A stretch of DNA of 64,000 nucleotides from Pectobacterium polaris. Lineage in GTDB: Bacteria > Pseudomonadota > Gammaproteobacteria > Enterobacterales > Enterobacteriaceae. The DNA lies in NCBI RefSeq assembly GCF_002307355.1, contig NZ_CP017481.1:4588001-4652000 (forward strand), given 5' to 3'. Positions 1 through 9,405 of this stretch are shown piece by piece (position 1 is the stretch's first letter; each line of letters begins with the position of its first letter). The position numbers and the translations under genes are program-made. The notes beneath the pieces were generated by a model. That model was not told the DNA's origin, did no database searches, and was given only the letters and a program-made list of their open reading frames with translations.

Positions 1-1169
1 TCCAGACCGATCTTGCGCACTTCGTCTTTGAACAGCTCTTTCAGCGGCTCAACCAGACCCAGCTTCATCTCTTTCGGCAGGCCACCCACGTTGTGGTGTG
101 ACTTGATCACGTGCGCTTTGCCAGTTGCAGAAGCAGCAGATTCAATCACGTCTGGATAGATGGTGCCTTGCGCCAGCCATTTCACTTCTTCTTGTTTGCT
201 GGCTTCTTCATCAAACACTTCAACGAACACGCGACCAATGATTTTACGCTTGGCTTCTGGCTCATCTTCACCCGCCAGCTCGCTTAGGAAGCGATCTTCC
301 GCCGCAACGTGAACAATGTTCAGACCGAAATGATCGCCGAACATTTCCAGCACCTGATCGGCTTCGTTCAGGCGCAGCAGGCCGTTATCGACAAACACGC
401 AGGTCAGACGATCGCCAATCGCACGGTGCAGCAGCATTGCAGTAACGGAAGAATCCACGCCGCCAGACAGACCCAGAATCACGTGATCGTTGCCTACCTG
501 CTCACGAATACGGTTCACCGCATCGTCGATGATCTTGGCTGGCGTCCACAGTGCTTCACACTGGCAAATATCAAGAACAAAACGCTCCAGCATACGCTGG
601 CCCTGACGGGTGTGCGTCACTTCCGGGTGGAACTGCACGCCGTAAAAACGCTTCTCTTCGTTAGCCATGATGGCAAACGGACAGGTATCGGTGCTGGCAA
701 CGGTCTCAAACCCTTCAGGGATGGCCGTCACTTTGTCGCCGTGGCTCATCCAGACATCCAGCAACGGTGCGCCAGCGGCGCTCAACGCATCCTGAATATC
801 ACGCACCAGCGCGCTATCCGTTTTCACTTCTACCTGCGCATAACCAAACTCACGCTCGTTGGAACCTTCAACGTGGCCACCCAACTGCATCGCCATCGTC
901 TGCATGCCATAGCACACGCCTAATACCGGTACGCCAGCATTGAAAACGTATTCTGGCGCACGTGGGCTGCCAAACTCAGTGGTGCTTTCCGGGCCGCCGG
1001 ACAGGATGATCCCGTTCGGATTAAACCCGCGAATCTGTGCTTCCGTGACATCCCATGCCCACAGTTCACAGTAAACGCCCAGTTCACGCACGCGACGTGC
1101 AACCAGCTGCGTGTACTGCGAGCCGAAATCCAGAATAAGAATGCGGTGTTGATGAATGTTTTGAGTCAT
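1..1169 (-). CDS. guaA: GMP synthase (glutamine-hydrolysing), partial
   Basis: Converts XMP to GMP with glutamine as nitrogen donor, the last step of guanine nucleotide synthesis. The gene reads leftward and leaves the window before its stop, so about 390 of the roughly 525 codons usual for the family are present. The start at 1169 gives [20 protein letters not shown], the usual N-terminus of the class I glutamine amidotransferase domain. The nucleophile motif GVCYG follows near residue 85. The ATP-pyrophosphatase domain comes next and contains an SGGVDSS-type loop, encoded around 440-475. It lies 118 bp downstream of guaB on the same strand, which is the standard guaBA operon. Identification is secure; only the C-terminal part is missing. 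Confidence 0.97.
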   Translation of the reverse strand, partial: MTQNIHQHRILILDFGSQYTQLVARRVRELGVYCELWAWDVTEAQIRGFNPNGIILSGGPESTTEFGSPRAPEYVFNAGVPVLGVCYGMQTMAMQLGGHVEGSNEREFGYAQVEVKTDSALVRDIQDALSAAGAPLLDVWMSHGDKVTAIPEGFETVASTDTCPFAIMANEEKRFYGVQFHPEVTHTRQGQRMLERFVLDICQCEALWTPAKIIDDAVNRIREQVGNDHVILGLSGGVDSSVTAMLLHRAIGDRLTCVFVDNGLLRLNEADQVLEMFGDHFGLNIVHVAAEDRFLSELAGEDEPEAKRKIIGRVFVEVFDEEASKQEEVKWLAQGTIYPDVIESAASATGKAHVIKSHHNVGGLPKEMKLGLVEPLKELFKDEVRKIGL

Positions 1170-1287
1170 GAGGAGCATGTTCCAAAAAGCAAAAGACAAA
1201 AGCGAAAAGTAAACCCAGCTAACCGCTCGGCCTTATGCAAAGGCGGAGCGGCGCAAAATAGTACAGGGTTTATTGCGTTAAATCACC

Positions 1288-2754
1288 TTATGAACCCATA
1301 CGGTAGTTCGGTGACTCTTTAGTAATGGTAACGTCGTGAACGTGGCTTTCCTGAATGCCCGCGCCGCTGATGCGTACAAACTCAGCCTGCGTGCGCAATG
1401 CATCAATGGTGGCGCAACCGGTCAGGCCCATGCAGGAGCGCAAGCCGCCCATCTGCTGGTGAACGATCTCTTTCAGGCGGCCTTTATAGGCTACGCGGCC
1501 TTCGATACCTTCCGGCACCAGTTTGTCGGCGGCGTTATCGGTCTGGAAGTAACGGTCTGATGAGCCTTTGGACATTGCGCCCAGTGAACCCATGCCGCGG
1601 TAAGATTTGAATGAACGGCCTTGATACAGTTCGATTTCGCCTGGGGATTCTTCCGTACCCGCCAGCATGGAACCGACCATGACACACGCCGCGCCTGCTG
1701 CGATGGCTTTAGCGATGTCGCCGGAGAAGCGGATACCGCCATCGGCGATGACTGGAATGCCTGTGCCTTCCAGCGCTTCAACCGCATCAGAGATAGCCGT
1801 AATCTGCGGAACGCCCACGCCAGTCACGATACGGGTCGTACAGATAGAACCAGGGCCGATACCGACTTTCACGGCGCTAACGCCCGCTTCAACCAGCGCT
1901 TTCGCACCTGAGCCCGTCGCTACGTTGCCGCCGATGATTTCGAGGTTCGGGTATTTAGCACGTGTTTCGCGAATACGCTGTAATACGCCTTCGGAATGAC
2001 CGTGTGAGGAGTCGATCAGCAGGACGTCAACGCCTGCGGCAACCAGCGCATCAACACGCTCTTCGTTACCCGCACCTGCGCCAACCGCTGCACCTACGCG
2101 CAGACGACCGTGCTCGTCTTTACACGCGTTCGGTTTACGTTCTGCTTTCTGGAAATCTTTTACCGTGATCATGCCGATCAGGTGGAATTGGTCGTCAATC
2201 ACCAGCGCTTTTTCGACGCGTTTTTCGTGCATTTTTTGCAGCACGACATCACGCGCTTCGCCTTCTTTGACCGTGACCAGACGCTCTTTTGGCGTCATGA
2301 ACGCGCTAACCGGTTTTTCCAAATCGGTAACAAAACGCACGTCACGACCGGTGATGATACCGACCAGTTCGTTGTCTTTTGCCACGACAGGGTAACCAGC
2401 GAAGCCGTTGCGCTCGGTCAACTCTTTCATTTCACGCAGCGTCGTTTCTGGCGTTACCGTTTGTGGATCAACCACAACGCCGCTTTCGTGTTTTTTCACG
2501 CGGCTAACTTCTTCAGCCTGACGCTCAATGGACATATTTTTGTGAATAAAGCCCAGACCGCCTTCCTGCGCCAGCGCAATGGCCAGGCCGGATTCGGTAA
2601 CGGTATCCATCGCTGCGGACAGCATAGGGATATTCAGGCGAATGTTTTTCGTCAACTGCGTGGACAGATCGGCAGTATTAGGCAGAACAGTAGAATGAGC
2701 GGGAACCAGGAGGACGTCGTCAAACGTCAGTGCTTCTTTAGCGATACGTAGCAT
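1288..2754 (-). CDS. guaB: Inosine-5'-monophosphate dehydrogenase
   Basis: Oxidises IMP to XMP with NAD+, the committed step towards GMP. The reading frame is open to 2808, but the start at 2754 ([20 protein letters not shown]) gives 488 residues, the E. coli length. The extra 18 codons upstream look like leader. The protein has a TIM-barrel interrupted by a pair of CBS domains at about residues 93-205. The catalytic-cysteine loop GPGSICTTR lies near residue 300. It is first gene of guaBA and is divergent from xseA. A PurR-like operator lies about 65 bp upstream of the start. Confidence 0.97.
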   Translation of the reverse strand: MLRIAKEALTFDDVLLVPAHSTVLPNTADLSTQLTKNIRLNIPMLSAAMDTVTESGLAIALAQEGGLGFIHKNMSIERQAEEVSRVKKHESGVVVDPQTVTPETTLREMKELTERNGFAGYPVVAKDNELVGIITGRDVRFVTDLEKPVSAFMTPKERLVTVKEGEARDVVLQKMHEKRVEKALVIDDQFHLIGMITVKDFQKAERKPNACKDEHGRLRVGAAVGAGAGNEERVDALVAAGVDVLLIDSSHGHSEGVLQRIRETRAKYPNLEIIGGNVATGSGAKALVEAGVSAVKVGIGPGSICTTRIVTGVGVPQITAISDAVEALEGTGIPVIADGGIRFSGDIAKAIAAGAACVMVGSMLAGTEESPGEIELYQGRSFKSYRGMGSLGAMSKGSSDRYFQTDNAADKLVPEGIEGRVAYKGRLKEIVHQQMGGLRSCMGLTGCATIDALRTQAEFVRISGAGIQESHVHDVTITKESPNYRMGS

Positions 2755-2816
2755 GGGCAATATCTCACCAAGGTGGATGTAAGAATAGATAAAATATTGC
2801 CGTGGCATTCTACAGG

Positions 2817-2832
2817 GCGTAATCGGTTGCCT
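2817..2832 (-). promoter_or_regulatory. Candidate PurR operator upstream of guaBA
   Basis: On the minus strand this 16-mer reads AGGCAACCGATTACGC, close to the PurR operator consensus ACGCAAACGNTTNCGT. It lies in the guaB-xseA divergent intergenic region. E. coli guaBA is known to be repressed by PurR from an operator in its promoter region. No binding data can be given here. Confidence 0.7.
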
Positions 2833-2925
2833 CCAGCATTATTTTACTAAAATGCTTGATTACCTTTTTCAGGTAGGTAGTATCGATCAATTAAGTGACT
2901 GTTTTAAAATTTGATCTGGCTCACA

Positions 2926-4320
2926 ATGTCTCAATTTCCCTCCTCTGCAATTTTTACCGTTAGCCGCCTGAATCAGACGGTCAGACAACTGTTGGAAATG
3001 GAAATGGGCCAGATTTGGCTCTCCGGCGAAATCTCCAACCTCTCTCAGCCCTCATCCGGCCACTGGTATTTCACGCTAAAAGACGAACGTGCACAGGTAC
3101 GCTGCGCGATGTTTCGTACCAGCAACCGCAGAGTGACGTTCCGCCCACAAAACGGTCAGCAAGTGCTGATTCGTGCAACCATCACGCTATATGAACCTCG
3201 CGGCGACTATCAGCTACTGGCGGAAAGCATGCAGCCCGCTGGTGATGGCCTGCTACAGCAGCAGTTTGAACAGCTCAAGCAGCGCCTCGCTGCCGAAGGG
3301 TTGTTCGACCAACAGTTTAAGCAGGTTCTGCCCTCTCCCGCCAAGCAGGTCGGCGTGATTACGTCAGCCAGCGGTGCCGCCCTGCACGATATTTTGCAGG
3401 TGTTGCAGCGCCGCGATCCGTCACTGCCGGTGATCGTGTATCCCACGTCGGTGCAAGGTGCGGAAGCGCCGCTACAGATTGTTCGCGCTATTGAGCTGGC
3501 TAACCAGCGGGATGAGTGTGATGTGTTAATCGTCGGGCGCGGCGGCGGTTCGCTGGAAGATCTCTGGAGCTTTAATGACGAACGGGTCGCCCGCGCCATC
3601 TTCGCCAGCCGCATTCCTATCGTCAGCGCCGTCGGCCATGAAACTGATGTCACTATCGCCGATTTCGTCGGTGACCTGCGCGCGCCCACGCCGTCGGCTG
3701 CTGCCGAGTTAGTAAGTCGTAACCAACTTGAGCTATTGCGTCAGATACAGTCCCAGCGCCAGCGTCTGGAAATGGCGATGGATTATTACCTTGCCCAGCG
3801 CAATCGGGAATTTACCCGCCTGCACCACCGTTTACAGCAGCAGCATCCGCAGCTGCGACTGGCGCGTCAGCAGGCACAGCTGGTTAAACTGCGTCAGCGG
3901 TTGGATGACGCCATGCAGCAGCAGCTTCGGCAGACCTCGCGCCGAAGTGAACGCTTACAACAGCGTCTGATGCAACAGCAGCCGCAAACCCGTATTCATC
4001 GTGCGCAGCAGCGCTTGCAGCAGCTTAGCTATCAGATGCAAAGCGCAGTAGAACGTCAGTTGAATCAGAACAAGCAGAAGCTAGGCATCGCCTGTTCGCG
4101 ACTGGAAGGCGTTAGCCCGCTGGCGACGCTGGCGCGTGGCTATAACGTCACCACCGCCCCGGACGGTAAAGTGCTGAAAAACGTCGCGCAAATTTCCCCC
4201 GGCGAAACGCTGAAAACTCGTTTACAGGACGGCTGGGTAGAAAGTCAGGTCACGACACTGGCTCCGAATCAAAATTCCGCGAAAAAGCGGCGAAAACCCT
4301 CATCTCCGACGCAAAAATAA
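2926..4320 (+). CDS. xseA: Exodeoxyribonuclease VII large subunit
   Basis: Large subunit of ExoVII, which degrades single-stranded DNA from both ends to short oligonucleotides. It works with the small subunit XseB, which is not in this window. An in-frame TTG at 2911 would add five residues; the ATG at 2926 gives [20 protein letters not shown], matching the E. coli start, and is preferred (464 aa). The N-terminal OB-fold is at about 1-100, and a catalytic region carries the glycine-rich [10 protein letters not shown] motif near residue 205. A long Gln/Arg-rich coiled coil follows at about 270-390, and the C-terminal segment ends in a lysine-rich tail. It is monocistronic and divergent from guaB. 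Confidence 0.96.
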   Translation: MSQFPSSAIFTVSRLNQTVRQLLEMEMGQIWLSGEISNLSQPSSGHWYFTLKDERAQVRCAMFRTSNRRVTFRPQNGQQVLIRATITLYEPRGDYQLLAESMQPAGDGLLQQQFEQLKQRLAAEGLFDQQFKQVLPSPAKQVGVITSASGAALHDILQVLQRRDPSLPVIVYPTSVQGAEAPLQIVRAIELANQRDECDVLIVGRGGGSLEDLWSFNDERVARAIFASRIPIVSAVGHETDVTIADFVGDLRAPTPSAAAELVSRNQLELLRQIQSQRQRLEMAMDYYLAQRNREFTRLHHRLQQQHPQLRLARQQAQLVKLRQRLDDAMQQQLRQTSRRSERLQQRLMQQQPQTRIHRAQQRLQQLSYQMQSAVERQLNQNKQKLGIACSRLEGVSPLATLARGYNVTTAPDGKVLKNVAQISPGETLKTRLQDGWVESQVTTLAPNQNSAKKRRKPSSPTQK

Positions 4321-4341
4321 CGCGAACGGCATAAAATGCGT

Positions 4342-4381
4342 GAATGGGGATTTGTCCTAAAACAACGGCGATCCCCCATTC
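4342..4381 (+). terminator. Hairpin downstream of xseA
   Basis: The arms GAATGGGGAT and ATCCCCCATTC, with one bulged C, enclose a loop of about 19 nt. The hairpin begins about 20 nt after the xseA stop. No T-tract follows, so it may act as an mRNA-stabilising or weak termination structure rather than a strong intrinsic terminator. Confidence 0.5.
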
Positions 4382-4550
4382 TTACCCCCGCCATCTGAAC
4401 TATACTCATTCCCAGCTCACTAATTTATATTCACCGTTTTCACCGCACGGGTTATCAGCCTCTGCGCGGTGACGCGGATAGGATAAAAAGACAGTGAGCT
4501 TTGTTGATCGTCTGTGTTACCCCTGATGAGCGTTTTCAAGGAGATGAGGT

Positions 4551-5594
4551 ATGAAGTCCAGACCGATTTGTAGCGTGATCCCCCCTTACATTTTGCATCG
4601 CATTATCGCAAACGGCACAGACGAACAGCGCCACTGTGCGCAACAAACGCTGATGCACGTTCAGTCATTAATGGTCAGCCACCATCCGCGCCCGGAACCC
4701 CATGAGAAATTACCCGCCGGGCAGGCAAATCGCAGCATTCACGATGCCGAACAGCAGCAACAGTTGCCCGGCAAGCTGGTTCGCGCTGAAGGCCAACCCA
4801 GCAACGGTGATGTTGCCGTCGATGAGGCCTACAACTATCTGGGCGTAACCTATGATTTCTTCTGGAAGATTTTCCAACGTAACTCGCTGGACGCCGAGGG
4901 GCTATCGCTGGCTGGCACAGTACATTACGGTCAGGATTATCAGAACGCCTTCTGGAACGGGCAGCAGATGGTGTTCGGAGATGGCGACGGCAAAATCTTT
5001 AATCGCTTCACGATTGCGCTTGATGTGGTCGCACATGAACTCACTCACGGCATCACCGAAAATGAAGCAGGGCTAATTTATTTCCGCCAGTCCGGTGCGC
5101 TAAATGAATCGCTGTCCGATGTCTTTGGCTCCATGGTCAAGCAGTATCATTTGGGGCAAACCGCTGAGCAGGCCGATTGGCTTATCGGTGACAAGCTTCT
5201 GGCCGAGGGTATTCACGGCATGGGGCTGCGGTCAATGTCTCATCCGGGCACGGCGTATGATGATGAGCTGCTCGGTATCGACCCCCAACCCTCTCACATG
5301 AACGAGTATGTGAACACGCGTGAAGACAACGGCGGCGTACACTTGAATTCAGGTATCCCCAACCGGGCATTCTATCTCACAGCTATCGCGCTGGGCGGCC
5401 ATTCATGGGAAAAAGCCGGCCGCATCTGGTACGACACGCTGTGTGATAAAACGCTGCCGCAAAATGCGGATTTCGAAATTTTCGCGCGCCACACCATTCA
5501 ACATGCCGCTCAACGTTTTAACCACACCGTTGCCGATATCGTCATGCAATCGTGGGAAACGGTAGGCGTGGAGGTACGACAGGAGTTCTTATGA
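4551..5594 (+). CDS. prt1: Thermolysin-family (M4) zinc metalloprotease, Prt1/protealysin type
   Basis: A zinc endopeptidase of peptidase family M4 with 347 residues. The active site HELTH is at residues 162-166, and the third zinc ligand is Glu186 in NESLSDV. The catalytic-His region GGVHLNSG lies near residue 265. There is no classical signal peptide. Instead the N-terminus carries PPYILHRI at residues 11-18, the motif of the short propeptide in protealysin-type precursors of Serratia. A strong ribosome site (AAGGAGATGAGG) precedes the ATG. The protein resembles Prt1 described from soft-rot Erwinia. How such proteins leave the cell is not evident from the sequence. Its stop codon overlaps the start of the next gene, which looks like an inhibitor of this enzyme class. 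Confidence 0.92.
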   Translation: MKSRPICSVIPPYILHRIIANGTDEQRHCAQQTLMHVQSLMVSHHPRPEPHEKLPAGQANRSIHDAEQQQQLPGKLVRAEGQPSNGDVAVDEAYNYLGVTYDFFWKIFQRNSLDAEGLSLAGTVHYGQDYQNAFWNGQQMVFGDGDGKIFNRFTIALDVVAHELTHGITENEAGLIYFRQSGALNESLSDVFGSMVKQYHLGQTAEQADWLIGDKLLAEGIHGMGLRSMSHPGTAYDDELLGIDPQPSHMNEYVNTREDNGGVHLNSGIPNRAFYLTAIALGGHSWEKAGRIWYDTLCDKTLPQNADFEIFARHTIQHAAQRFNHTVADIVMQSWETVGVEVRQEFL

Positions 5595-5935
5595 AAACGC
5601 TGCCAGAGCTCAACGACGATGCCATCATTGAGCTAGCGCGTGAAGGGGGATTTGCCTTTATCCCCAAGCTGGCGGGGCCGCGACGTTTCGCGCTCGCCAG
5701 CGTACCGCCATCCGAACGGGAGCGGATTTGTAACGCGATCCGTAATGCCGCACCTCAGGCTCGCGAACCCGGTGAACCTGATGGCCCAGGGCGCGGCGAC
5801 CAGTTCTATTACCGCATCCACATCAGCTACTGCCAACCGCAGCAGAATCAATATACCGATATCATTCTGCTGATCCCCGAAGACCGCGCGCCGCCGGAGC
5901 TGACCGAGCTGTGGCGCAACGGCGTAGAGGAGTAA
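5591..5935 (+). CDS. Emfourin-like M4 protease inhibitor
   Basis: A small 114-residue protein. Its ATG at 5591 overlaps the protease stop in an ATGA tetranucleotide, with AGGAG just upstream, so translational coupling is expected. The reading frame is open upstream to 5552, but the ATG with the ribosome site is clearly better. It starts MKTLPELNDDAIIELAREGG. It has an acidic, proline-containing middle (residues about 58-68) and a beta-strand-rich C-terminal half (YYRIHISY, DIILLIPED). There is no signal peptide or membrane segment. In Serratia the gene after protealysin encodes emfourin, a protein inhibitor of M4 peptidases, in a two-gene operon. Position, length and the remembered start pattern fit that family. 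The assignment comes from context and recall, not an alignment. Confidence 0.75.
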   Translation: MKTLPELNDDAIIELAREGGFAFIPKLAGPRRFALASVPPSERERICNAIRNAAPQAREPGEPDGPGRGDQFYYRIHISYCQPQQNQYTDIILLIPEDRAPPELTELWRNGVEE

Positions 5936-5958
5936 CCATTGATTAAGTAATAATGAAT

Positions 5959-6183
5959 TTAATCGGCAGGCGCGTAGCTGAATGCGACTCGCCGTTTGGA
6001 AATCATCCCGTGCTGCTGGCAAAAATAATCCACCGCACCACAGGCTTTCAGTTCCTGAAGCGAGTGCTTACATTCAGGGCACGCAGCCTCACGCAGATAA
6101 TCCTGCTGGCAGGCAGTACACTGAAACCGCGCACCACTTTTCCAAGCTAGAGGATGACCACAGCTCGGGCAATTTGCTTCCAT
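5959..6183 (-). CDS. yfgJ: YfgJ-family zinc-ribbon protein
   Basis: A 74-residue protein with two zinc-ribbon units. CPSCGH and CTACQQ form one, CPECKH and the C-terminal CGAVDYFCQQHG form the other. The segment LKACGAVDYFC is typical of the E. coli YfgJ family, and yfgJ also lies between xseA and der in E. coli. The molecular function is unknown; small zinc ribbons often bind nucleic acid or protein. It starts 2 bp after the stop of the upstream cupin gene on the same strand, so the two are probably co-transcribed. Confidence 0.85.
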   Translation of the reverse strand: MEANCPSCGHPLAWKSGARFQCTACQQDYLREAACPECKHSLQELKACGAVDYFCQQHGMISKRRVAFSYAPAD

Positions 6184-6185
6184 AT

Positions 6186-6629
6186 TTATCCTCTCGTTTC
6201 ACCACGTTCAGGCAGCACATTTCTGTCCAATTCAGGCAGCATAACCACACTTTCCTGCTCGTTGGCGTCAGTGCGGGAAATCACCAACACGGCGACATCA
6301 TCACTGGGATTATAGGGTAAATGTGGGACGTTCTCAGGGATATAGAGGAAATTACCTTCGGGTAATTCAATCATGTTTTCAAGCTGTTCCCCGTAATACA
6401 CACAGGAAATACCGCTCAGCGCGTAAATCGCCGTTTCGTGATGCTCGTGCTTATGCGCCTTGCCTTGCGAACGCGGTGGAATCCACGCCAACTGCATATG
6501 AAGATGCTGGGCACCCACCGTCTCGCGTGAAATTCCAACCGAGTAAACCAAGCCTTGTTTGCCCTGATACTGGGTCTGCGGGGCAATCCGCTGGCAATAT
6601 ACGCCCCGCTCAGAATGCTTTGTTTTCAT
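6186..6629 (-). CDS. Cupin-domain protein
   Basis: A 147-residue single-domain cupin. The first cupin motif is visible as HKHEHHETAIYALSG with its metal-binding histidines and glutamate. The second is seen in EGNFLYIPENVPHLPYN. A GTG at 6632 precedes the ATG directly; the ATG is preferred. Cupins of this size include sugar-epimerase-like, dioxygenase-like and ligand-binding proteins, and no specific substrate can be read from the sequence. It is the upstream partner of yfgJ (2-bp gap). It is absent from this position in E. coli as I remember it. Confidence 0.75.
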   Translation of the reverse strand: MKTKHSERGVYCQRIAPQTQYQGKQGLVYSVGISRETVGAQHLHMQLAWIPPRSQGKAHKHEHHETAIYALSGISCVYYGEQLENMIELPEGNFLYIPENVPHLPYNPSDDVAVLVISRTDANEQESVVMLPELDRNVLPERGETRG

Positions 6630-6741
6630 CACTGCGCCTCAGGAAGAAGACTGTCCAAGAGTACGCTATCAAATTCCTGTTCTGTCAGCCAAAAGGCAAG
6701 ACGTAAGACTCTGTCACTTACTGCAACAGAAGCCAACAGCG

Positions 6742-7701
6742 CTAAATCACGCCCAGTGAACGTAAAAAGTAGAGCCCGAACGCAATCACAAAGAAGGCTC
6801 CCGCCGTCGTCAACCCGATGATATTCGCCGCCAGAGTAGCGTTTCCGCCCATCGCTCGCGTCATCACGTAGCTTCCCGATGCCGTCGGCGTTGAGGAGAA
6901 CAGGAAGATAATACCGAGTTCAACGCCCCTGAAGCCCACCAGCCATCCCCCAAACGTCAACAGCCCCGGAACGACCAACAGCTTCGCCACGGAAGCAAGC
7001 ATCGCGACGTTGGACGACCGAAACATACTACGCCACTCCAGACTGGCTCCGGCACAGAGCAACGCCAGCGGCAACGCCATTGAGGAAATAAAGCTGCCCG
7101 TTTGCTTAATCACGGCTGGCATCGGTAGATGGCTCTGCGCATACGCGGCACCGCAGAGTAAACCGATGATCAGCGGGTTGGTGGCGATGCCTCGTAATAA
7201 CATGAGAACGCTGATGCGTTGATCAGGCGATTTACGCTGCAAACTGCGCGTGAGGGTAATCACCGACAGCGCGTTGAACATGATCACCGTGACAACCAGA
7301 TACAGCGACCCCACCGCCACGCCCTCTTCACCATACGCGCTCACGGCAAACGCGAGCCCCATAATGCCCGTGTTAGAGCGGAAGCCGCCCTGCACGAAGA
7401 TGCCACGCTCAGTGGGTTCTTTAATGAGGCGGACAGCAGCAATTTCCAGCAGCAGGAATGTCGCCAGCGTGCCTAACGTGCCATACAGCACCAGCGGCCA
7501 CTGTTCCGAAAACGATTGATGATTGCTTGCCACGCTGAAAAACAGCAGGCAAGGCAAAGAAAGATTGAACACCAGACGCATCGCTGCATCGCAAAAGGCA
7601 TCATTTAGCAGGCCGATTTTGCGCAACGCAACGCCCATAAACAACATCAACAAATTGGGCATCGTGACGTTGAACGCAAAACTCCAGGTTTCCCAGGACA
7701 T
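6742..7701 (-). CDS. AEC (auxin efflux carrier)-family transporter
   Basis: A 319-residue inner membrane protein with about ten hydrophobic segments arranged in two groups of five. A break around residues 150-165 is rich in charged residues (LQRKSPDQR). The N-terminus (NVTMPNLLMLFMGVALRKIGLL) and the glycine/asparagine pattern GGFRSNTGIMG near residue 110 are typical of the AEC family, part of the BASS-like 5+5 fold transporters. Bacterial members export or exchange small organic acids such as malate or malonate. The substrate here cannot be told. It is transcribed leftward as a single gene or ahead of the cupin-yfgJ pair, about 110 bp away. Confidence 0.85.
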   Translation of the reverse strand: MSWETWSFAFNVTMPNLLMLFMGVALRKIGLLNDAFCDAAMRLVFNLSLPCLLFFSVASNHQSFSEQWPLVLYGTLGTLATFLLLEIAAVRLIKEPTERGIFVQGGFRSNTGIMGLAFAVSAYGEEGVAVGSLYLVVTVIMFNALSVITLTRSLQRKSPDQRISVLMLLRGIATNPLIIGLLCGAAYAQSHLPMPAVIKQTGSFISSMALPLALLCAGASLEWRSMFRSSNVAMLASVAKLLVVPGLLTFGGWLVGFRGVELGIIFLFSSTPTASGSYVMTRAMGGNATLAANIIGLTTAGAFFVIAFGLYFLRSLGVI

Positions 7702-7740
7702 GGCTTTCCTTGATTATTATTGGTTTCGTCTCTAACAAAA

Positions 7741-7766
7741 CGGGGCGAATATCGCTATTCGCCCCG
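7741..7766 (-). terminator. Intrinsic terminator of der
   Basis: A perfect 11-bp stem (CGGGGCGAATA / TATTCGCCCCG) with a 4-nt loop. On the minus strand it is followed by TTTTG. It sits 8 bp beyond the der stop codon and ends the rodZ-to-der transcription unit. Confidence 0.88.
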
Positions 7767-7774
7767 TAGATAAA

Positions 7775-9262
7775 TCACTTACTTTTTTTAAGATGCGACA
7801 TCAACCGCTTACGCTTGCGGAGCTGGTTTGGCGTCAGCGTATTGCGCTTGTCTGCAAAGGGGTTTTCCCCCTCTTTAAACTGAATACGAATCGGCGTGCC
7901 CATCACTTCCAGCGAACGACGATAGTAGTTCATCAGGTAGCGCTTGTAAGAATCCGGCAGGTCTTTCACCTGGTTACCGTGGATCACCACAATCGGCGGG
8001 TTATAACCACCGGCATGCGCATATTTCAGCTTCACGCGACGACCGCGCACCAGCGGCGGCTGATGATCGTCTGCCGCCATTTGCATCACGCGGGTCAACA
8101 TCGCCGTACTGACGCGACGAGTCGCGCAAGAATAGGCTTCGGTTACCGACTCAAACAGATTACCCACGCCGCTGCCGTGTAGCGCAGAAATGAAGTGAAT
8201 GCGGGCAAAATCGATAAAGCCGAGGCGCAGATCCAGCATATCTTTCACCTGATCGCGCACTTCCTGTGACAGGCCATCCCACTTGTTCACTACGATCACC
8301 AGTGAGCGCCCACTATTGAGGATAAAGCCCAACAGCGAGAGATCCTGATCGGAAATGCCTTCACGCGCATCGATAACCAACAGAACTACGTTGGCATCTT
8401 CAATCGCCTGCAACGTCTTGATCACGGAGAATTTCTCTACCGTTTCCGTCACTTTGCCGCGCTTACGTACCCCAGCGGTATCAATCAGAACGTATTCACG
8501 TTCGTCACGCACCATAGGGATGTAGATACTGTCACGCGTCGTGCCCGGCATGTCATACACCACCACGCGTTCTTCACCCAGAATACGGTTAGTCAGCGTG
8601 GATTTACCCACGTTCGGACGCCCGACAATCGCCAGTTTGATCGGCAAATCTTCAGGGTTGAAATCGTCTTCTGCTTCTTCTTCGCTGGCCTTATCTTCCG
8701 CTTCTAACGCAGCCCAGTAAGCCGCGTTCTCTTCTTCTTCGGTTAACTCGACCGGCTCTTCTATTTCATCCTGCACGAACGGCAGCAAAACCGTTTCCAG
8801 CAGTGACGTCACGCCACGGCCATGAGACGCCGCGATCGCGTACACTTCGCCCATACCGAGCGAGTAGAAATCCGCCGTGACCGTATCTGGGTCGAGGCCA
8901 TCGGTCTTATTGGCGACCAGCACCGTAGTTTTTTTGCGGCTACGCAAATGCTTGGCAATGCCTTCATCCGCAGGCATCAGCCCCGCGCGAGCATCCACCA
9001 TGAACAGCACGATATCCGCCTCTTCAATCGCGACCAGCGATTGGCCCGCCATGCGCGTTTCTACACCGTCTTCTGTACCGTCAATGCCACCGGTATCGAC
9101 GATAATAAATTCATGCCCTTCCACTTCTGCACGACCATACTTGCGGTCACGAGTCAGCCCAGGAAAATCCGCCACTAATGCATCACGAGTGCGCGTTAAG
9201 CGGTTAAATAGCGTGGATTTCCCCACATTCGGGCGCCCGACCAGCGCGACGACAGGTATCAT
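7775..9262 (-). CDS. der: Ribosome-assembly GTPase Der (EngA)
   Basis: An essential double-GTPase needed for maturation of the 50S ribosomal subunit. Two tandem G domains are visible. The first begins at residue 8 with GRPNVGKST, with DTGG and NKTDG further on. The second begins near residue 208 with another GRPNVGKST, followed by DTAG and NKWDG. An acidic linker (about 165-200) joins them and a KH-like domain forms the C-terminus. The length of 495 aa is close to the E. coli 490. It lies directly after bamB, as in E. coli, and ends at a strong terminator. Confidence 0.98.
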   Translation of the reverse strand: MIPVVALVGRPNVGKSTLFNRLTRTRDALVADFPGLTRDRKYGRAEVEGHEFIIVDTGGIDGTEDGVETRMAGQSLVAIEEADIVLFMVDARAGLMPADEGIAKHLRSRKKTTVLVANKTDGLDPDTVTADFYSLGMGEVYAIAASHGRGVTSLLETVLLPFVQDEIEEPVELTEEEENAAYWAALEAEDKASEEEAEDDFNPEDLPIKLAIVGRPNVGKSTLTNRILGEERVVVYDMPGTTRDSIYIPMVRDEREYVLIDTAGVRKRGKVTETVEKFSVIKTLQAIEDANVVLLVIDAREGISDQDLSLLGFILNSGRSLVIVVNKWDGLSQEVRDQVKDMLDLRLGFIDFARIHFISALHGSGVGNLFESVTEAYSCATRRVSTAMLTRVMQMAADDHQPPLVRGRRVKLKYAHAGGYNPPIVVIHGNQVKDLPDSYKRYLMNYYRRSLEVMGTPIRIQFKEGENPFADKRNTLTPNQLRKRKRLMSHLKKSK

Positions 9263-9329
9263 TGTTACAACCTCATTACTTATATTTCAATACGTTACAG
9301 CGAAATACTCGCTGACGATAAAAAGACGA

Positions 9330-9358
9330 AACGGCCCCTGATAATGTCAGGAGCCGTT
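9330..9358 (-). terminator. Terminator-like hairpin between bamB and der
   Basis: AACGGC-CCCTGA pairs with TCAGG-AGCCGTT around a 5-nt loop. On the minus strand the stem runs into GTTTCGTCTTTTTATC. A second hairpin (GAGCACA / TGTGCTC, 9363-9387) lies just before it on the transcript. The pair may partly separate bamB from der transcription. Confidence 0.65.
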
Positions 9359-9405
9359 ATACGAGCACACCCAAAAACGCTGTGCTCCAAATCAATACGG
9401 GTTAC

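Noticed and set aside
309..923. 204-codon plus-strand open frame inside guaA
   Set aside because: It is the antisense shadow of the conserved guaA gene, and the protein has no recognisable fold.
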